From an uncultured Collinsella sp. (GTDB lineage: Bacteria > Actinomycetota > Coriobacteriia > Coriobacteriales > Coriobacteriaceae), in the NCBI GenBank assembly GCA_902388545.1, contig CABMPS010000029.1, forward strand, positions 1 through 13,874: a stretch of DNA of 13,874 nucleotides. Direction: 5' to 3'. Under the pieces are notes generated by a model, which ran no database searches, was not told the origin of the DNA, and saw only the letters and a list, made by a program, of their open reading frames with translations. Position 1 is the first letter of the stretch. Each line of letters starts with the position of its first letter. A program made the position numbers and the translations under genes. Below, piece after piece: positions 7,090 through 13,820 of this stretch.

Positions 7090-8433
7090 CTAGTTCGCCA
7101 TGACGCCTTCGGTCCAAGCCTCAACGTCCTCGATGCGCAGGACGTTGGCGACCTCGGCCACGCAGCCGACGCTGGCAAGCTCGGCGGCGGCAGCCTGGAC
7201 GTCCTTCTCGAGCGCGCGGTGCGTCAGGAAGATGACCGAGCAGGCATCGCTGACGCCCGATTTGCCGTCCTCGACCTGGTTGATGAGCGAGATCGAGATG
7301 TTGTGCTTGGCAAAGATGTCGACCGTCTCGGACAGGGCGCCCACGCGGTCGGCGACTTTCAGACGCACATAGTACTTGGTCTGGAGCTCGTCCATGGGCT
7401 TAAAGGTGAGGTTGTGGCCATAGGGCTCAATCTCGGGCAGCGGAGCCACGCCGCGGCTGATCTGCTCGGAGAGCGACAGGATATCGCCCACGACGGCGCT
7501 CGCGGTGGGGAAGGAGCCTGCGCCCGCGCCGTAGAACATGGTCTCGCCCACGGCGTCGCCTACCACGTAGACGGCGTTCATGGCGCCGTTGACCTTGGCA
7601 AGCATATGGTCTGCCGGGATGAGCGTGGGATGCACGCGAACGTCGACGCCGGCGTCGGTGTTGCGGGCGATGCCGAGCAGCTTGATGGTGTAGCCGAGCT
7701 CGCGGGCCTGGGCGATGTCCTCGGCGCCGATGGTGCGGATACCCTGCTGGTACACATCGTCGGTGGTCACGCGGGTGCCAAAGCCGATGGAGGCAAGGAT
7801 GGCCGTCTTGCTGGCGGCGTCGAAGCCGTCGACGTCTGCGGACGGGTCGGCCTCGGCATAGCCCATGCCCTGCGCGTCGGCAAGCACGTCGGCGTAATCG
7901 GCGCCCTCGGCGTCCATGCGCGACAGGATATAGTTGGTGGTGCCGTTGAGGATGCCGGCGATGGTCAGGATCTTGTTGCCCACTAGGTCGTGCTCGAGCG
8001 TGCTGACAATGGGGATGCCACCGCCGCAGCTGGCCTCGCACTTAATCTGCACGCCGCACGCGCGCGCCTTTTCGGCGAGCGTCTCGACGTGACGGCCCAG
8101 CAGGGCCTTGTTGGCAGAGACGACGTGCTTGCCGTTCTCGAAGGCGGTGGTGAAGATCTCGGTTGCGGGATGCTCGCCGCCGATCAGCTCGACGACGATG
8201 TCGACGGCGGGGTCGGTGACGACGTCGTGCCAGTCACTCGTGAAGGCCTCGCGCTCAATGCCTGCCGCCTCGGCCTGCTCCCAGGCAAGCGCGCAGGCGC
8301 GGGTCAGCTTAAGGTCGATGCCGTAGGCTGCCAGGTACTCATCGTGGTGGCTCTTGATCAGACGGGCCACGCCGCCGCCGACGGTTCCCAGGCCGATCAG
8401 ACCGACGTTCACGGTGCGCAGGGGTTCGCTCAT
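7090..8433 (-). CDS. hom: Homoserine dehydrogenase with C-terminal ACT domain
   Basis: Catalyses NAD(P)H-dependent reduction of aspartate-4-semialdehyde to homoserine, the branch point to threonine, methionine and isoleucine, in the cytosol. The 447-residue protein has an N-terminal Rossmann motif GLIGLGTVGGG (11-21), VSANKALL (105-112) at the cofactor/substrate junction, and the catalytic segment GILNGTTNYIL (160-170). Then comes GYAEADPSADVDGFDAASK (191-209), with E194, D205 and the proposed catalytic K209. Residues about 354-425 form an ACT domain (YYVRLKVADRVGALSETVDI), usual in the monofunctional Gram-positive enzyme and often the site of threonine feedback. The ATG at 8433 has a strong GAAGGAG 6-7 nt upstream. 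An in-frame start at 8457 has none. It stands alone (no thrB/thrC in view), with its own terminator, and is divergent from livJ. Confidence 0.96.
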   Translation of the reverse strand: MSEPLRTVNVGLIGLGTVGGGVARLIKSHHDEYLAAYGIDLKLTRACALAWEQAEAAGIEREAFTSDWHDVVTDPAVDIVVELIGGEHPATEIFTTAFENGKHVVSANKALLGRHVETLAEKARACGVQIKCEASCGGGIPIVSTLEHDLVGNKILTIAGILNGTTNYILSRMDAEGADYADVLADAQGMGYAEADPSADVDGFDAASKTAILASIGFGTRVTTDDVYQQGIRTIGAEDIAQARELGYTIKLLGIARNTDAGVDVRVHPTLIPADHMLAKVNGAMNAVYVVGDAVGETMFYGAGAGSFPTASAVVGDILSLSEQISRGVAPLPEIEPYGHNLTFKPMDELQTKYYVRLKVADRVGALSETVDIFAKHNISISLINQVEDGKSGVSDACSVIFLTHRALEKDVQAAAAELASVGCVAEVANVLRIEDVEAWTEGVMAN

Positions 8434-8683
8434 AGATAGCTCCTTCGTGCATCTCATGGATGGATTAACCGCTTAAAGGTTGAGTGCATTCTAGCGTGAA
8501 CAGAGGGCGCGTGCTCGCCAGGCAACAGGAGTCGCACAAAACGGCACCCCCGAAACGCTGCGGAAACATTGGAAACATGCTCGCTACAAACGGAACTCCG
8601 TAACAAACTGTCAACGTTTGCACCATAAGGTTTGCCCTGTACCGCAAGACGGCCGCATCGCGGCTAGCGAAAAGGGGGACACC

Positions 8684-8794
8684 ATGTTTATTAAGAGCGG
8701 GAACGCTTGTAACAGAATGGAAACATTACTTTTACACAATAAAGTGGCATTACTGCATAAAAAAATAGAAATACGCAGAAATATGGATAAATGA
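8684..8794 (+). CDS. Possible 36-residue upstream ORF / leader peptide before livJ
   Basis: An ATG at 8684 follows AAAAGGGGG at a suitable distance (5-6 nt), the same kind of G-rich ribosome binding site seen before livH and livF. It opens 36 codons to a TGA at 8792. The product is basic, with nine Leu/Ile/Val residues, including TLLL and ALL. Three of the five Leu codons are TTA, which is rare in the neighbouring genes, and AGA and ATA codons also occur. A Leu/Ile/Val-containing leader in front of a BCAA transporter would fit translation-coupled attenuation. However, no terminator with a U-run lies between it and livJ, and the ORF overlaps GlnR-like sites, so the stretch may simply be promoter DNA. 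No homologue is recognised. Confidence 0.28.
   Translation: MFIKSGNACNRMETLLLHNKVALLHKKIEIRRNMDK
8709..8735 (+). promoter_or_regulatory. GlnR-like half-sites (GTAAC-n6-GAAAC-n6-TTTAC)
   Basis: GTAAC (8709-8713), 6 nt, GAAAC (8720-8724), 6 nt, TTTAC (8731-8735) matches the actinobacterial GlnR a/b-site pattern gTnAC-n6-GaAAc-n6-gTnAC, with one mismatch in the third element. Related half-sites lie upstream: GAAAC at 8552 and 8563 with the same 11-nt phase, GAAAC at 8572, and GTAAC (8600) 11 nt before TCAAC (8611). The first site is about 200 bp before the livJ start, a plausible place for activation of a nitrogen-source transporter. Whether this organism has a GlnR of that type is unknown here. 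Confidence 0.35.
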
Positions 8795-8846
8795 ACAAAC
8801 CCAAAGAAAAGTTGAAATATTCGCCACTTTTCCTAACTAAAGCGTC

Positions 8847-8906
8847 TACTATTTTGCGAACGCCGAACACGGCGAAGGATGGCCTGTCGGGTAACCGAAA
8901 CCCGAC
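8847..8906 (+). promoter_or_regulatory. livJ: Candidate livJ -10 element and two leader hairpins
   Basis: TACTAT (8847-8852) is a 4/6 match to a -10 box without a good -35, as in activator-dependent promoters. TTGAAA (8812-8817) is an alternative -35 paired with a poor -10. A start near 8859 would give a leader of about 70 nt. It would hold CGCCG-aaca-CGGCG (8861-8874) and GTCGGGT-aaccgaa-ACCCGAC (8886-8906) just before the ribosome binding site GAGAGGAGAG (8914-8923). Neither hairpin is followed by a U-run, so they look like mRNA 5' stabilising or regulatory stems rather than a terminator. Confidence 0.35.
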
Positions 8907-8927
8907 GAGATTTGAGAGGAGAGCCGC

Positions 8928-10115
8928 ATGTCGAGCCTCACCGGTAAGTCATTGAACCCTGTTATGAATCGCAGGAGCGTTATCGCGAGCGCAGCAGGTC
9001 TGGGGGCGATGTCCATTCTAGCTGGCTGCTCCTCCAACGGCGGCGACAGCGGTTCCGCGTCGGGCGACGCTTCGTTTAAGATCGGCACCATCGGCCCGCT
9101 GACCGGCGCCAACGCGTCCTACGGCAAGTCCGTTACACAGGCTGTCGAGCTTGGCTGCAAGGATTTCTCGACTAAGGAGCTGCCGCTTGTCAGCAAGGCC
9201 GAGGACGACCAGGCTGACGGTGAGAAGGCCGTCAACGCCTTCAACACCCTGCTCGACTGGGGCATGCAGGCCCTCGTCGGTCCGACCACCACGGGTGCGT
9301 CGGTCGCCGTTGCCGCCGAGTGCGGCAACGACCCCGAGACGTTCATGATCACCCCGTCTGCGTCCTCCGAGGACGTTACCAAGGGCAAGGATTGCGTCTT
9401 CCAGGTTTGCTTTACCGACCCCAACCAAGGTGTCAACGCTGCCAAGTTCCTGGCAGAGAAGTATGCGAACGAGAAGTTCGTGCTGTTCTATAACTCCGGC
9501 GACGCCTATTCTTCGGGCATCGCAGATTCCTTTAAGGCCCAGGCCGCTAAGTCTAAGCTTGAGATTGTCGACGAGGAGACCTTTAAGGACGACTCCGCCA
9601 CGAGCTTTACCAACCAGCTGACCAAGGCCAAGCAGGCAGGCGCCACCATGATCTTTGCGCCGATCTACTACACGCCGGCGTCCGTCCTGCTCAAGAACGC
9701 CAAGGACATGGGCTACGACGTCAAGATGATGGGCTGCGACGGCATGGACGGCATCCTGGGCGTTGAGGGCTTCGACACCTCTCTTGCCGAGGGTCTGCTG
9801 CTCATGACCCCGTTCTCCGCCGACGACGAGAAGAACGCCGACTTCGTCAACGCTTACAAGGATAAGTACGGCGATACCCCCGACCAGTTTGCCGCCGACG
9901 CCTACGACGGCGTGCATGCTGTGGTCGAGGCTCTCAAGGAGGCCGGCCTGGGCGTCGACGCCGACCCCACCGAGGTTGCCGAGAAGCTTCCCGAGGCTAT
10001 GCTCAAGATTACCGTTGACGGTCTGACTGGCAAGCTCTCCTGGAACGACAAGGGTCAGGTCCAGAAGGACCCGACGGCGTACGTCATTACCGACGGCAAG
10101 TACGTACAGGCCTAA
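8928..10115 (+). CDS. livJ: Branched-chain amino-acid ABC transporter, substrate-binding lipoprotein
   Basis: Extracytoplasmic binding protein that captures Leu/Ile/Val (or related amino acids) for LivHMGF. Of 395 residues, the N-terminus has M13-NRR-SVIASAAGLGAMSI-LAGC34: a signal peptide with a lipobox (LAGC), so C34 would be lipidated and the protein tethered to the membrane. The twin arginine R15-R16 gives a Tat-like look. A Ser/Gly-rich linker (35-48) leads into a type I periplasmic-binding fold: FKIGTIGPLTGANASYGKS (about 50-68), then ALVGPTTTGASVAVAAE in the first lobe and a C-terminal lobe to about 390. The ATG at 8928 has a strong AGGAGAG site. A second ATG (codon 13) has none. It is the first gene of the liv operon, followed by several hairpins that may set its mRNA level above that of the permease genes. 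Confidence 0.93.
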   Translation: MSSLTGKSLNPVMNRRSVIASAAGLGAMSILAGCSSNGGDSGSASGDASFKIGTIGPLTGANASYGKSVTQAVELGCKDFSTKELPLVSKAEDDQADGEKAVNAFNTLLDWGMQALVGPTTTGASVAVAAECGNDPETFMITPSASSEDVTKGKDCVFQVCFTDPNQGVNAAKFLAEKYANEKFVLFYNSGDAYSSGIADSFKAQAAKSKLEIVDEETFKDDSATSFTNQLTKAKQAGATMIFAPIYYTPASVLLKNAKDMGYDVKMMGCDGMDGILGVEGFDTSLAEGLLLMTPFSADDEKNADFVNAYKDKYGDTPDQFAADAYDGVHAVVEALKEAGLGVDADPTEVAEKLPEAMLKITVDGLTGKLSWNDKGQVQKDPTAYVITDGKYVQA

Positions 10116-10119
10116 TAGG

Positions 10120-10208
10120 CCGCCTTATATAGAGCGGTTTTGATCCCAAGCAGGGGAGGTTTTGGCCTTCCCTGCTTGCTTGGTATCTAGGGACGATGTA
10201 ACGTCCCT
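10120..10208 (+). promoter_or_regulatory. Three successive hairpins between livJ and livH
   Basis: Hairpin 1: CCGC (10120-10123) / GCGG (10134-10137) followed by TTTT, a weak terminator-like stem. Hairpin 2: a 13-bp stem with arms 10147-10159 and 10166-10178 (CAAGCAGGG at the base, one G-U), loop TTTTGG, no U-run. Hairpin 3: AGGGACG (10189-10195) / CGTCCCT (10202-10208), followed by GTTTC. The 139-nt gap with stacked stems between a binding protein and its permease fits partial termination or 3'-end protection of a livJ-only mRNA. No separate livH promoter was identified. Confidence 0.6.
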
Positions 10209-10254
10209 GTTTCATACATCAACTGGAAACCTATTCGAAAGGGGGATGTGGAAC

Positions 10255-11136
10255 ATGACGGTCTTTATCCAATACTTGGTCAACGGCCTGTCCATGGGCA
10301 GCGTCTACGCCATCATCGCGTTGGGCTACACCATGGTCTACGGTATCGCCAAGATGCTCAACTTCGCTCACGGCGACGTCATCATGGTCGGTGCCTATGT
10401 CTCGTTCTGCGCCACGTCGTATCTCGGCCTCCCGGGCTGGGCATCTGTAATTCTCTCTTGTGTGGTCTGCACGGTTCTCGGTGTTCTCATCGAGGGTCTG
10501 GCATACAAGCCGCTGCGCCAAGCAGGCCCTCTGGCCGTTCTGATCACGGCCATCGGCGTGTCTTACTTCCTGCAGAATGCCGCGCAGCTTCTGTGGGGCG
10601 CCACGCCCAAGAACTTCACTTCGCTCGTCACCTTCCAGGTGCCGGAGTTCTTGGCCAAGTTCAACGTAAGCGCCGTCTCGCTCGTCACCATCGTCGCCTG
10701 CCTGGTTATCATGGCCGGCCTGATGTTCTTTACAGGCAAGACCAAGATGGGCAAAGCCATGCGCGCCGTGTCCGAGGACAAGGCCGCCGCTCAGCTCATG
10801 GGCATCAACGTTAACCGCACCATCTCGATGACGTTTGCCATCGGCTCTGCCCTTGCCGCCATCGCCGGCGTGCTGCTGTGCTCCTACTCGCCGGTGCTGC
10901 AGCCCACGACGGGCGCCATGCCTGGCATTAAGGCCTTCGATGCAGCCGTCTTCGGCGGCATCGGCTCCATTCCCGGTGCCTTTGTCGGCGGCATTCTCAT
11001 CGGCATCATCGAGGCGATGGCGCAGGCATACATTTCCACGAGCCTTGCCAACTCCATCGTCTTTGGTGTTTTGATCATCGTCCTGCTCGTCAAGCCTGCC
11101 GGCCTCTTGGGCAAGTACGTCCCCGAGAAGGTGTAG
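10255..11136 (+). CDS. livH: Branched-chain amino-acid ABC transporter, permease LivH
   Basis: Inner-membrane permease, one half of the LivHM channel. The 293 residues (E. coli LivH has about 308) begin with the family signature GLSMGSVYAIIALGYTMVYG (11-30) and then MLNFAHGDVIMVGAY (34-48). They form about eight hydrophobic helices. The cytoplasmic EAA-like loop GKAMRAVSEDKAAAQLMGI (166-184) contacts the ATPase subunits. The late segment FDAAVFGGIGSIPGAFVGG (228-246) is also typical. The ATG at 10255 is preceded by AAAGGGGG with 9 nt spacing. An earlier in-frame ATG (10246) abuts the G-run, and start codons further up fall in the intergenic hairpins. The stop codon directly abuts the GTG of livM. 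Confidence 0.95.
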   Translation: MTVFIQYLVNGLSMGSVYAIIALGYTMVYGIAKMLNFAHGDVIMVGAYVSFCATSYLGLPGWASVILSCVVCTVLGVLIEGLAYKPLRQAGPLAVLITAIGVSYFLQNAAQLLWGATPKNFTSLVTFQVPEFLAKFNVSAVSLVTIVACLVIMAGLMFFTGKTKMGKAMRAVSEDKAAAQLMGINVNRTISMTFAIGSALAAIAGVLLCSYSPVLQPTTGAMPGIKAFDAAVFGGIGSIPGAFVGGILIGIIEAMAQAYISTSLANSIVFGVLIIVLLVKPAGLLGKYVPEKV

Positions 11137-12225
11137 GTGAGCGTTATGAAGTTTCTTAAAGACAAGCAGACGCGTCACGACTTTGTCACGTACGCCATGT
11201 GCATCGTGGCATTTGCCATCGTGTTCTTTATGCAGTCCAACCATATGATCCCGCGCATGATCGCCGGTCAGCTGGTTCCCATCACGGCCTATATCGTCAT
11301 GGCCATCTCGCTCAACCTCGTTGTCGGCATCGCGGGCGACTTGTCGCTGGGCCACGCGGGCTTTATGAGCGTCGGCGCCTATACGGGCATCGTTACCGCT
11401 GTCGCCCTCGAGAGTGCCGTTCCCTCCGATCCAATACGTCTTGTCATCAGCATTGTGGTCGGCGCCATCGCTGCCGCTATCCTGGGCTTCTTGATCGGCA
11501 TCCCGGTCCTTCGCCTGAGCGGCGATTACCTGGCTATCGTGACGCTGGCCTTTGGCGAGATTATCAAAGAGATCGTCACCTGCCTCATTGTGGGCGTCGA
11601 TTCCCGCGGCCTGCACGTGATTTTTAACATCACGGGCAACTCTACGATCGACGACCTGCACCTGCTCGAGGACGGCACCGCCATCATCAAGGGCGCCCAG
11701 GGCGCCTCGGGCGTGTCGACGTACTCGACCTTCCTCGCCGGTGCCATCCTGGTTATGGTTGCACTCGTGATCGTGCTCAACCTGGTTCGCAGCCGTACCG
11801 GCCGTGCCATTATGGCCGTGCGCGATAATAAGATTGCAGCCGAGTCCGTAGGCATCTCCGTCACCGAGTACCGCATGATCGCCTTCGTGGTTTCCGCTGC
11901 CCTCGCCGGTGCTGCCGGAGCTCTCTTCGGCGGTAACTTCTCGCAGCTCTCCGCCACCAAGTTCGACTTCAACACGTCCATCCTCATCCTGGTGTTCGTG
12001 GTCCTGGGCGGTCTGGGCAATATGCGCGGCTCCGTCATCGCAGCGGCGTTGCTCACGGTACTTCCCGAGCTGCTCCGTCAGTTCTCGGACTACCGCATGC
12101 TCATCTACGCCATCGTGTTGATTCTGGTCATGGTCTTTACTAACAACCCGCAGCTCAAGGCGTTCTTCGCACGCATTAAGGATCGCTTTGCTTCCAAGAA
12201 GGAGGTGGCAGCCGATGCCCAGTAA
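11137..12225 (+). CDS. livM: Branched-chain amino-acid ABC transporter, permease LivM
   Basis: Second membrane permease of the complex, 362 residues. Family marks are SLNLVVGIAGDLSLGHAGFMSVGAY (58-82), LRLSGDYLAIVTLAFGEI (125-142), a cytoplasmic EAA-like loop GRAIMAVRDNKIAAESVGI (222-240), and VFVVLGGLGNMRGSVIAA (286-303). A basic C-terminal tail follows the last helix. About eight to ten helices are apparent. The GTG at 11137 follows the livH stop codon without a gap, with GAGAAGG 5 nt upstream. An ATG three codons later (11146) with AGGTGA is an equally possible start. The 3' end overlaps livG by 11 bp, which indicates translational coupling. Confidence 0.94.
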   Translation: MSVMKFLKDKQTRHDFVTYAMCIVAFAIVFFMQSNHMIPRMIAGQLVPITAYIVMAISLNLVVGIAGDLSLGHAGFMSVGAYTGIVTAVALESAVPSDPIRLVISIVVGAIAAAILGFLIGIPVLRLSGDYLAIVTLAFGEIIKEIVTCLIVGVDSRGLHVIFNITGNSTIDDLHLLEDGTAIIKGAQGASGVSTYSTFLAGAILVMVALVIVLNLVRSRTGRAIMAVRDNKIAAESVGISVTEYRMIAFVVSAALAGAAGALFGGNFSQLSATKFDFNTSILILVFVVLGGLGNMRGSVIAAALLTVLPELLRQFSDYRMLIYAIVLILVMVFTNNPQLKAFFARIKDRFASKKEVAADAQ

Positions 12226-13075
12226 GTTTGAGTTCAACAAGGGCAAGATGGTTCCGTATCCTTCTGGCGCCATCGTTCCCGACCGCGACCTGGGCCAGCG
12301 CCCGGCGCTCGAGTGCATCCACTTGGGCATTGAATTTGGCGGCCTTAAGGCAGTCGACGACTTTAGCCTGACCATCGGTAAGACCGAGATCGCCGGTCTG
12401 ATCGGCCCCAACGGTGCCGGTAAGACCACGGTCTTCAACCTGCTCACCAAGGTGTACCAGCCCACGCACGGTACCATCCTGCTCGACGGTGAGGACACCT
12501 CGGGCAAGTCGGTCTATCAGGTCAACCGCATGGGTATTGCCCGTACCTTCCAGAACATTCGCCTGTTCAACACCATGACGGTGGAGGACAACGTCAAGGT
12601 CGGTCTGCACAACCAGGAGCGCTACTCCGGCTTTGAGGGCGTGCTGCGCCTGCCGACGTATTGGAAGCACGAGAAGGCCGCCCACGAGCGCGCCATGGAG
12701 CTGCTGTCCATTTTTGATATGGAGCACCTGGCAAACGAGCAGGCCGGCTCGCTGCCTTACGGCGCCCAGCGTCGTCTGGAGATCGTCCGCGCGCTTGCCA
12801 CCAACCCCAAACTGCTGCTGCTCGACGAGCCTGCCGCCGGCATGAACCCGTCCGAGACCGCGGAGCTCATGGAGAACATCGTCAAGATCCGCGACACCTT
12901 TGGCATTGCCATCATGCTTATCGAGCATGACATGTCGCTCGTCATGAACATCTGCGAGGGCATCTGCGTGCTCAACTTTGGCAAGGTCATCGCCAAGGGT
13001 ACGGCCGAGGAGATCCAGAATAACGACGCTGTTATCGAGGCGTATCTGGGCAAGCAGGATAAGGGGGAGAACTAA
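12215..13075 (+). CDS. livG: Branched-chain amino-acid ABC transporter, ATP-binding protein LivG
   Basis: One of two cytosolic ATPase subunits that power the transporter. Of 286 residues, the ABC core begins near residue 31 (LECIHLGIEFGGLKAVDDF) and contains Walker A GPNGAGKTT (64-72), Q-loop Q113, the LivG-type signature SLPYGAQRRLEIVRAL (179-194), Walker B LLLLDEP (200-206, E205), and switch histidine H238 (LIEHDMS). The long 73-98-like insert after the Q-loop (VKVGLHNQERYSGFEGVLRLPTYW) is normal for LivG. A proline- and charge-rich extension of about 30 residues precedes the core and is longer than in E. coli LivG (255 residues). A very strong AAGGAGG lies 9 nt before the ATG at 12215, inside the end of livM. 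An upstream in-frame start at 12188 lacks such a site. Confidence 0.95.
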   Translation: MPSKFEFNKGKMVPYPSGAIVPDRDLGQRPALECIHLGIEFGGLKAVDDFSLTIGKTEIAGLIGPNGAGKTTVFNLLTKVYQPTHGTILLDGEDTSGKSVYQVNRMGIARTFQNIRLFNTMTVEDNVKVGLHNQERYSGFEGVLRLPTYWKHEKAAHERAMELLSIFDMEHLANEQAGSLPYGAQRRLEIVRALATNPKLLLLDEPAAGMNPSETAELMENIVKIRDTFGIAIMLIEHDMSLVMNICEGICVLNFGKVIAKGTAEEIQNNDAVIEAYLGKQDKGEN

Positions 13076-13789
13076 ATGGCAGAGCCGATGCTTTCCGTCT
13101 ACAACATCAACGTCTGGTACGGCGCCATCCACGCCATCAAGGACATCTCCTTTAACGTCAACGAGGGCGAGATCGTGGCCCTGATCGGCGCGAACGGCGC
13201 CGGCAAGTCCACGACGCTTAAGACCGTCTCGGGCCTGCTGCGTTCCAAGACCGGCTCCATCAAGTTTATGGGCGAGGACATTACCCATACGCCTGCCGAT
13301 AAACTGGTGGGCAAGGGCCTGGCCCAGGTGCCCGAGGGCCGTCGCGCCTTTTTGCAGATGACGGTCGAGGAGAACCTGGAGATGGGCGCCTACACGCAGC
13401 CCAAGTCCACGGTGGCTCCGGGCCTTGAGCGCGTCTACGAGCAGTTCCCGCGCCTTAAGGAGCGCCGTCGCCAGGTCGCCGGCACCCTTTCGGGCGGCGA
13501 GCAGCAGATGCTCGTTATGGGGCGCGCCCTTATGAGCAACCCCAAGCTGCTCATGCTCGATGAGCCTTCCATGGGTCTGGCGCCGATTCTGATTGAGCAG
13601 ATCTTCCAGATTGTCGAGGACCTGCACAAGGCCGGCACCACGGTGCTTCTGGTCGAGCAGAACGCCCAGATGGCGCTTTCAATCGCCACGCGCGGCTACG
13701 TGCTCGAGACCGGCAAGATCACCATGACCGGCAGCGGCCAAGAGCTGCTCCACGACGACAACGTCCGCAAAGCCTACCTGGGCGGCTAG
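13076..13789 (+). CDS. livF: Branched-chain amino-acid ABC transporter, ATP-binding protein LivF
   Basis: Second cytosolic ATPase of the complex, 237 residues, the usual LivF length. It has Walker A GANGAGKST (38-46), Q-loop Q84 in GLAQVPEGRR, signature LSGGEQQML (138-146), and Walker B LLMLDEPSMGLAP (158-170, E163). VEQN (193-196) stands where most ABC ATPases have the switch histidine; this substitution is normal for LivF, while LivG keeps the histidine. The ATG follows the livG TAA with no spacer, and AAGGGGGAG ends about 6 nt upstream, so the two are translationally coupled. It is the last gene of the operon. Confidence 0.96.
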   Translation: MAEPMLSVYNINVWYGAIHAIKDISFNVNEGEIVALIGANGAGKSTTLKTVSGLLRSKTGSIKFMGEDITHTPADKLVGKGLAQVPEGRRAFLQMTVEENLEMGAYTQPKSTVAPGLERVYEQFPRLKERRRQVAGTLSGGEQQMLVMGRALMSNPKLLMLDEPSMGLAPILIEQIFQIVEDLHKAGTTVLLVEQNAQMALSIATRGYVLETGKITMTGSGQELLHDDNVRKAYLGG

Positions 13790-13792
13790 ATA

Positions 13793-13820
13793 GTTACGCG
13801 GTTTTACCAAACCGCGTAAC
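13793..13820 (+). terminator. 12-bp hairpin at the end of the liv operon
   Basis: GTTACGCGGTTT (13793-13804) and its exact complement (13809-13820) enclose the loop TACC, 3 nt after the livF stop codon. The stem is strong, but the bases behind it are GGCTCG with no U-run, so it may be a 3'-end stabiliser or Rho-linked end rather than a classical terminator. The remaining 54 nt hold a 5-bp stem (13822-13826 / 13835-13839) and end in a T-run at the window edge. Confidence 0.55.

Larger units (their letters stand above)
8434..8927. other. 494-bp intergenic region between hom and livJ
   Basis: No long gene lies here. Part nearest hom: a minus-strand TAGAAT (complement of 8488-8493) is a fair -10 candidate for hom, giving a leader of about 48 nt, but its -35 is poor. 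A perfect minus-strand TTGACA (complement of 8609-8614) has only TTTGTA 18 nt downstream. Middle: the AT-rich stretch from about 8705 to 8855 stands out against the GC-rich surroundings and holds the putative short ORF and GlnR-like half-sites listed separately. Part nearest livJ: a -10 candidate and two hairpins, also listed. A small hairpin (GCCGC 8652-8656 / GCGGC 8660-8664) precedes the short ORF. Confidence 0.6.

Noticed and set aside
7219..7986. A 255-codon plus-strand frame opposite hom
   Set aside because: Antisense to a well-supported homoserine dehydrogenase; the composition is that of a shadow frame.
8599..8620. CAAAC-n7-GTTTG palindrome over a minus-strand TTGACA as a hom operator
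   Set aside because: The arms are only 5 bp and the paired -10 is poor; it is kept only as a note within the intergenic description.
10231..12507. A 758-codon minus-strand frame opposite livH and livM
   Set aside because: It is an antisense shadow rich in His, Asp, Gln and Gly, with no start signal or domain, while livH/livM on the other strand are unmistakable.
12176..13627. A 483-codon minus-strand frame opposite livG and livF
   Set aside because: Same cause: codon bias of the ABC ATPase genes on the plus strand. No ribosome binding site or family match.
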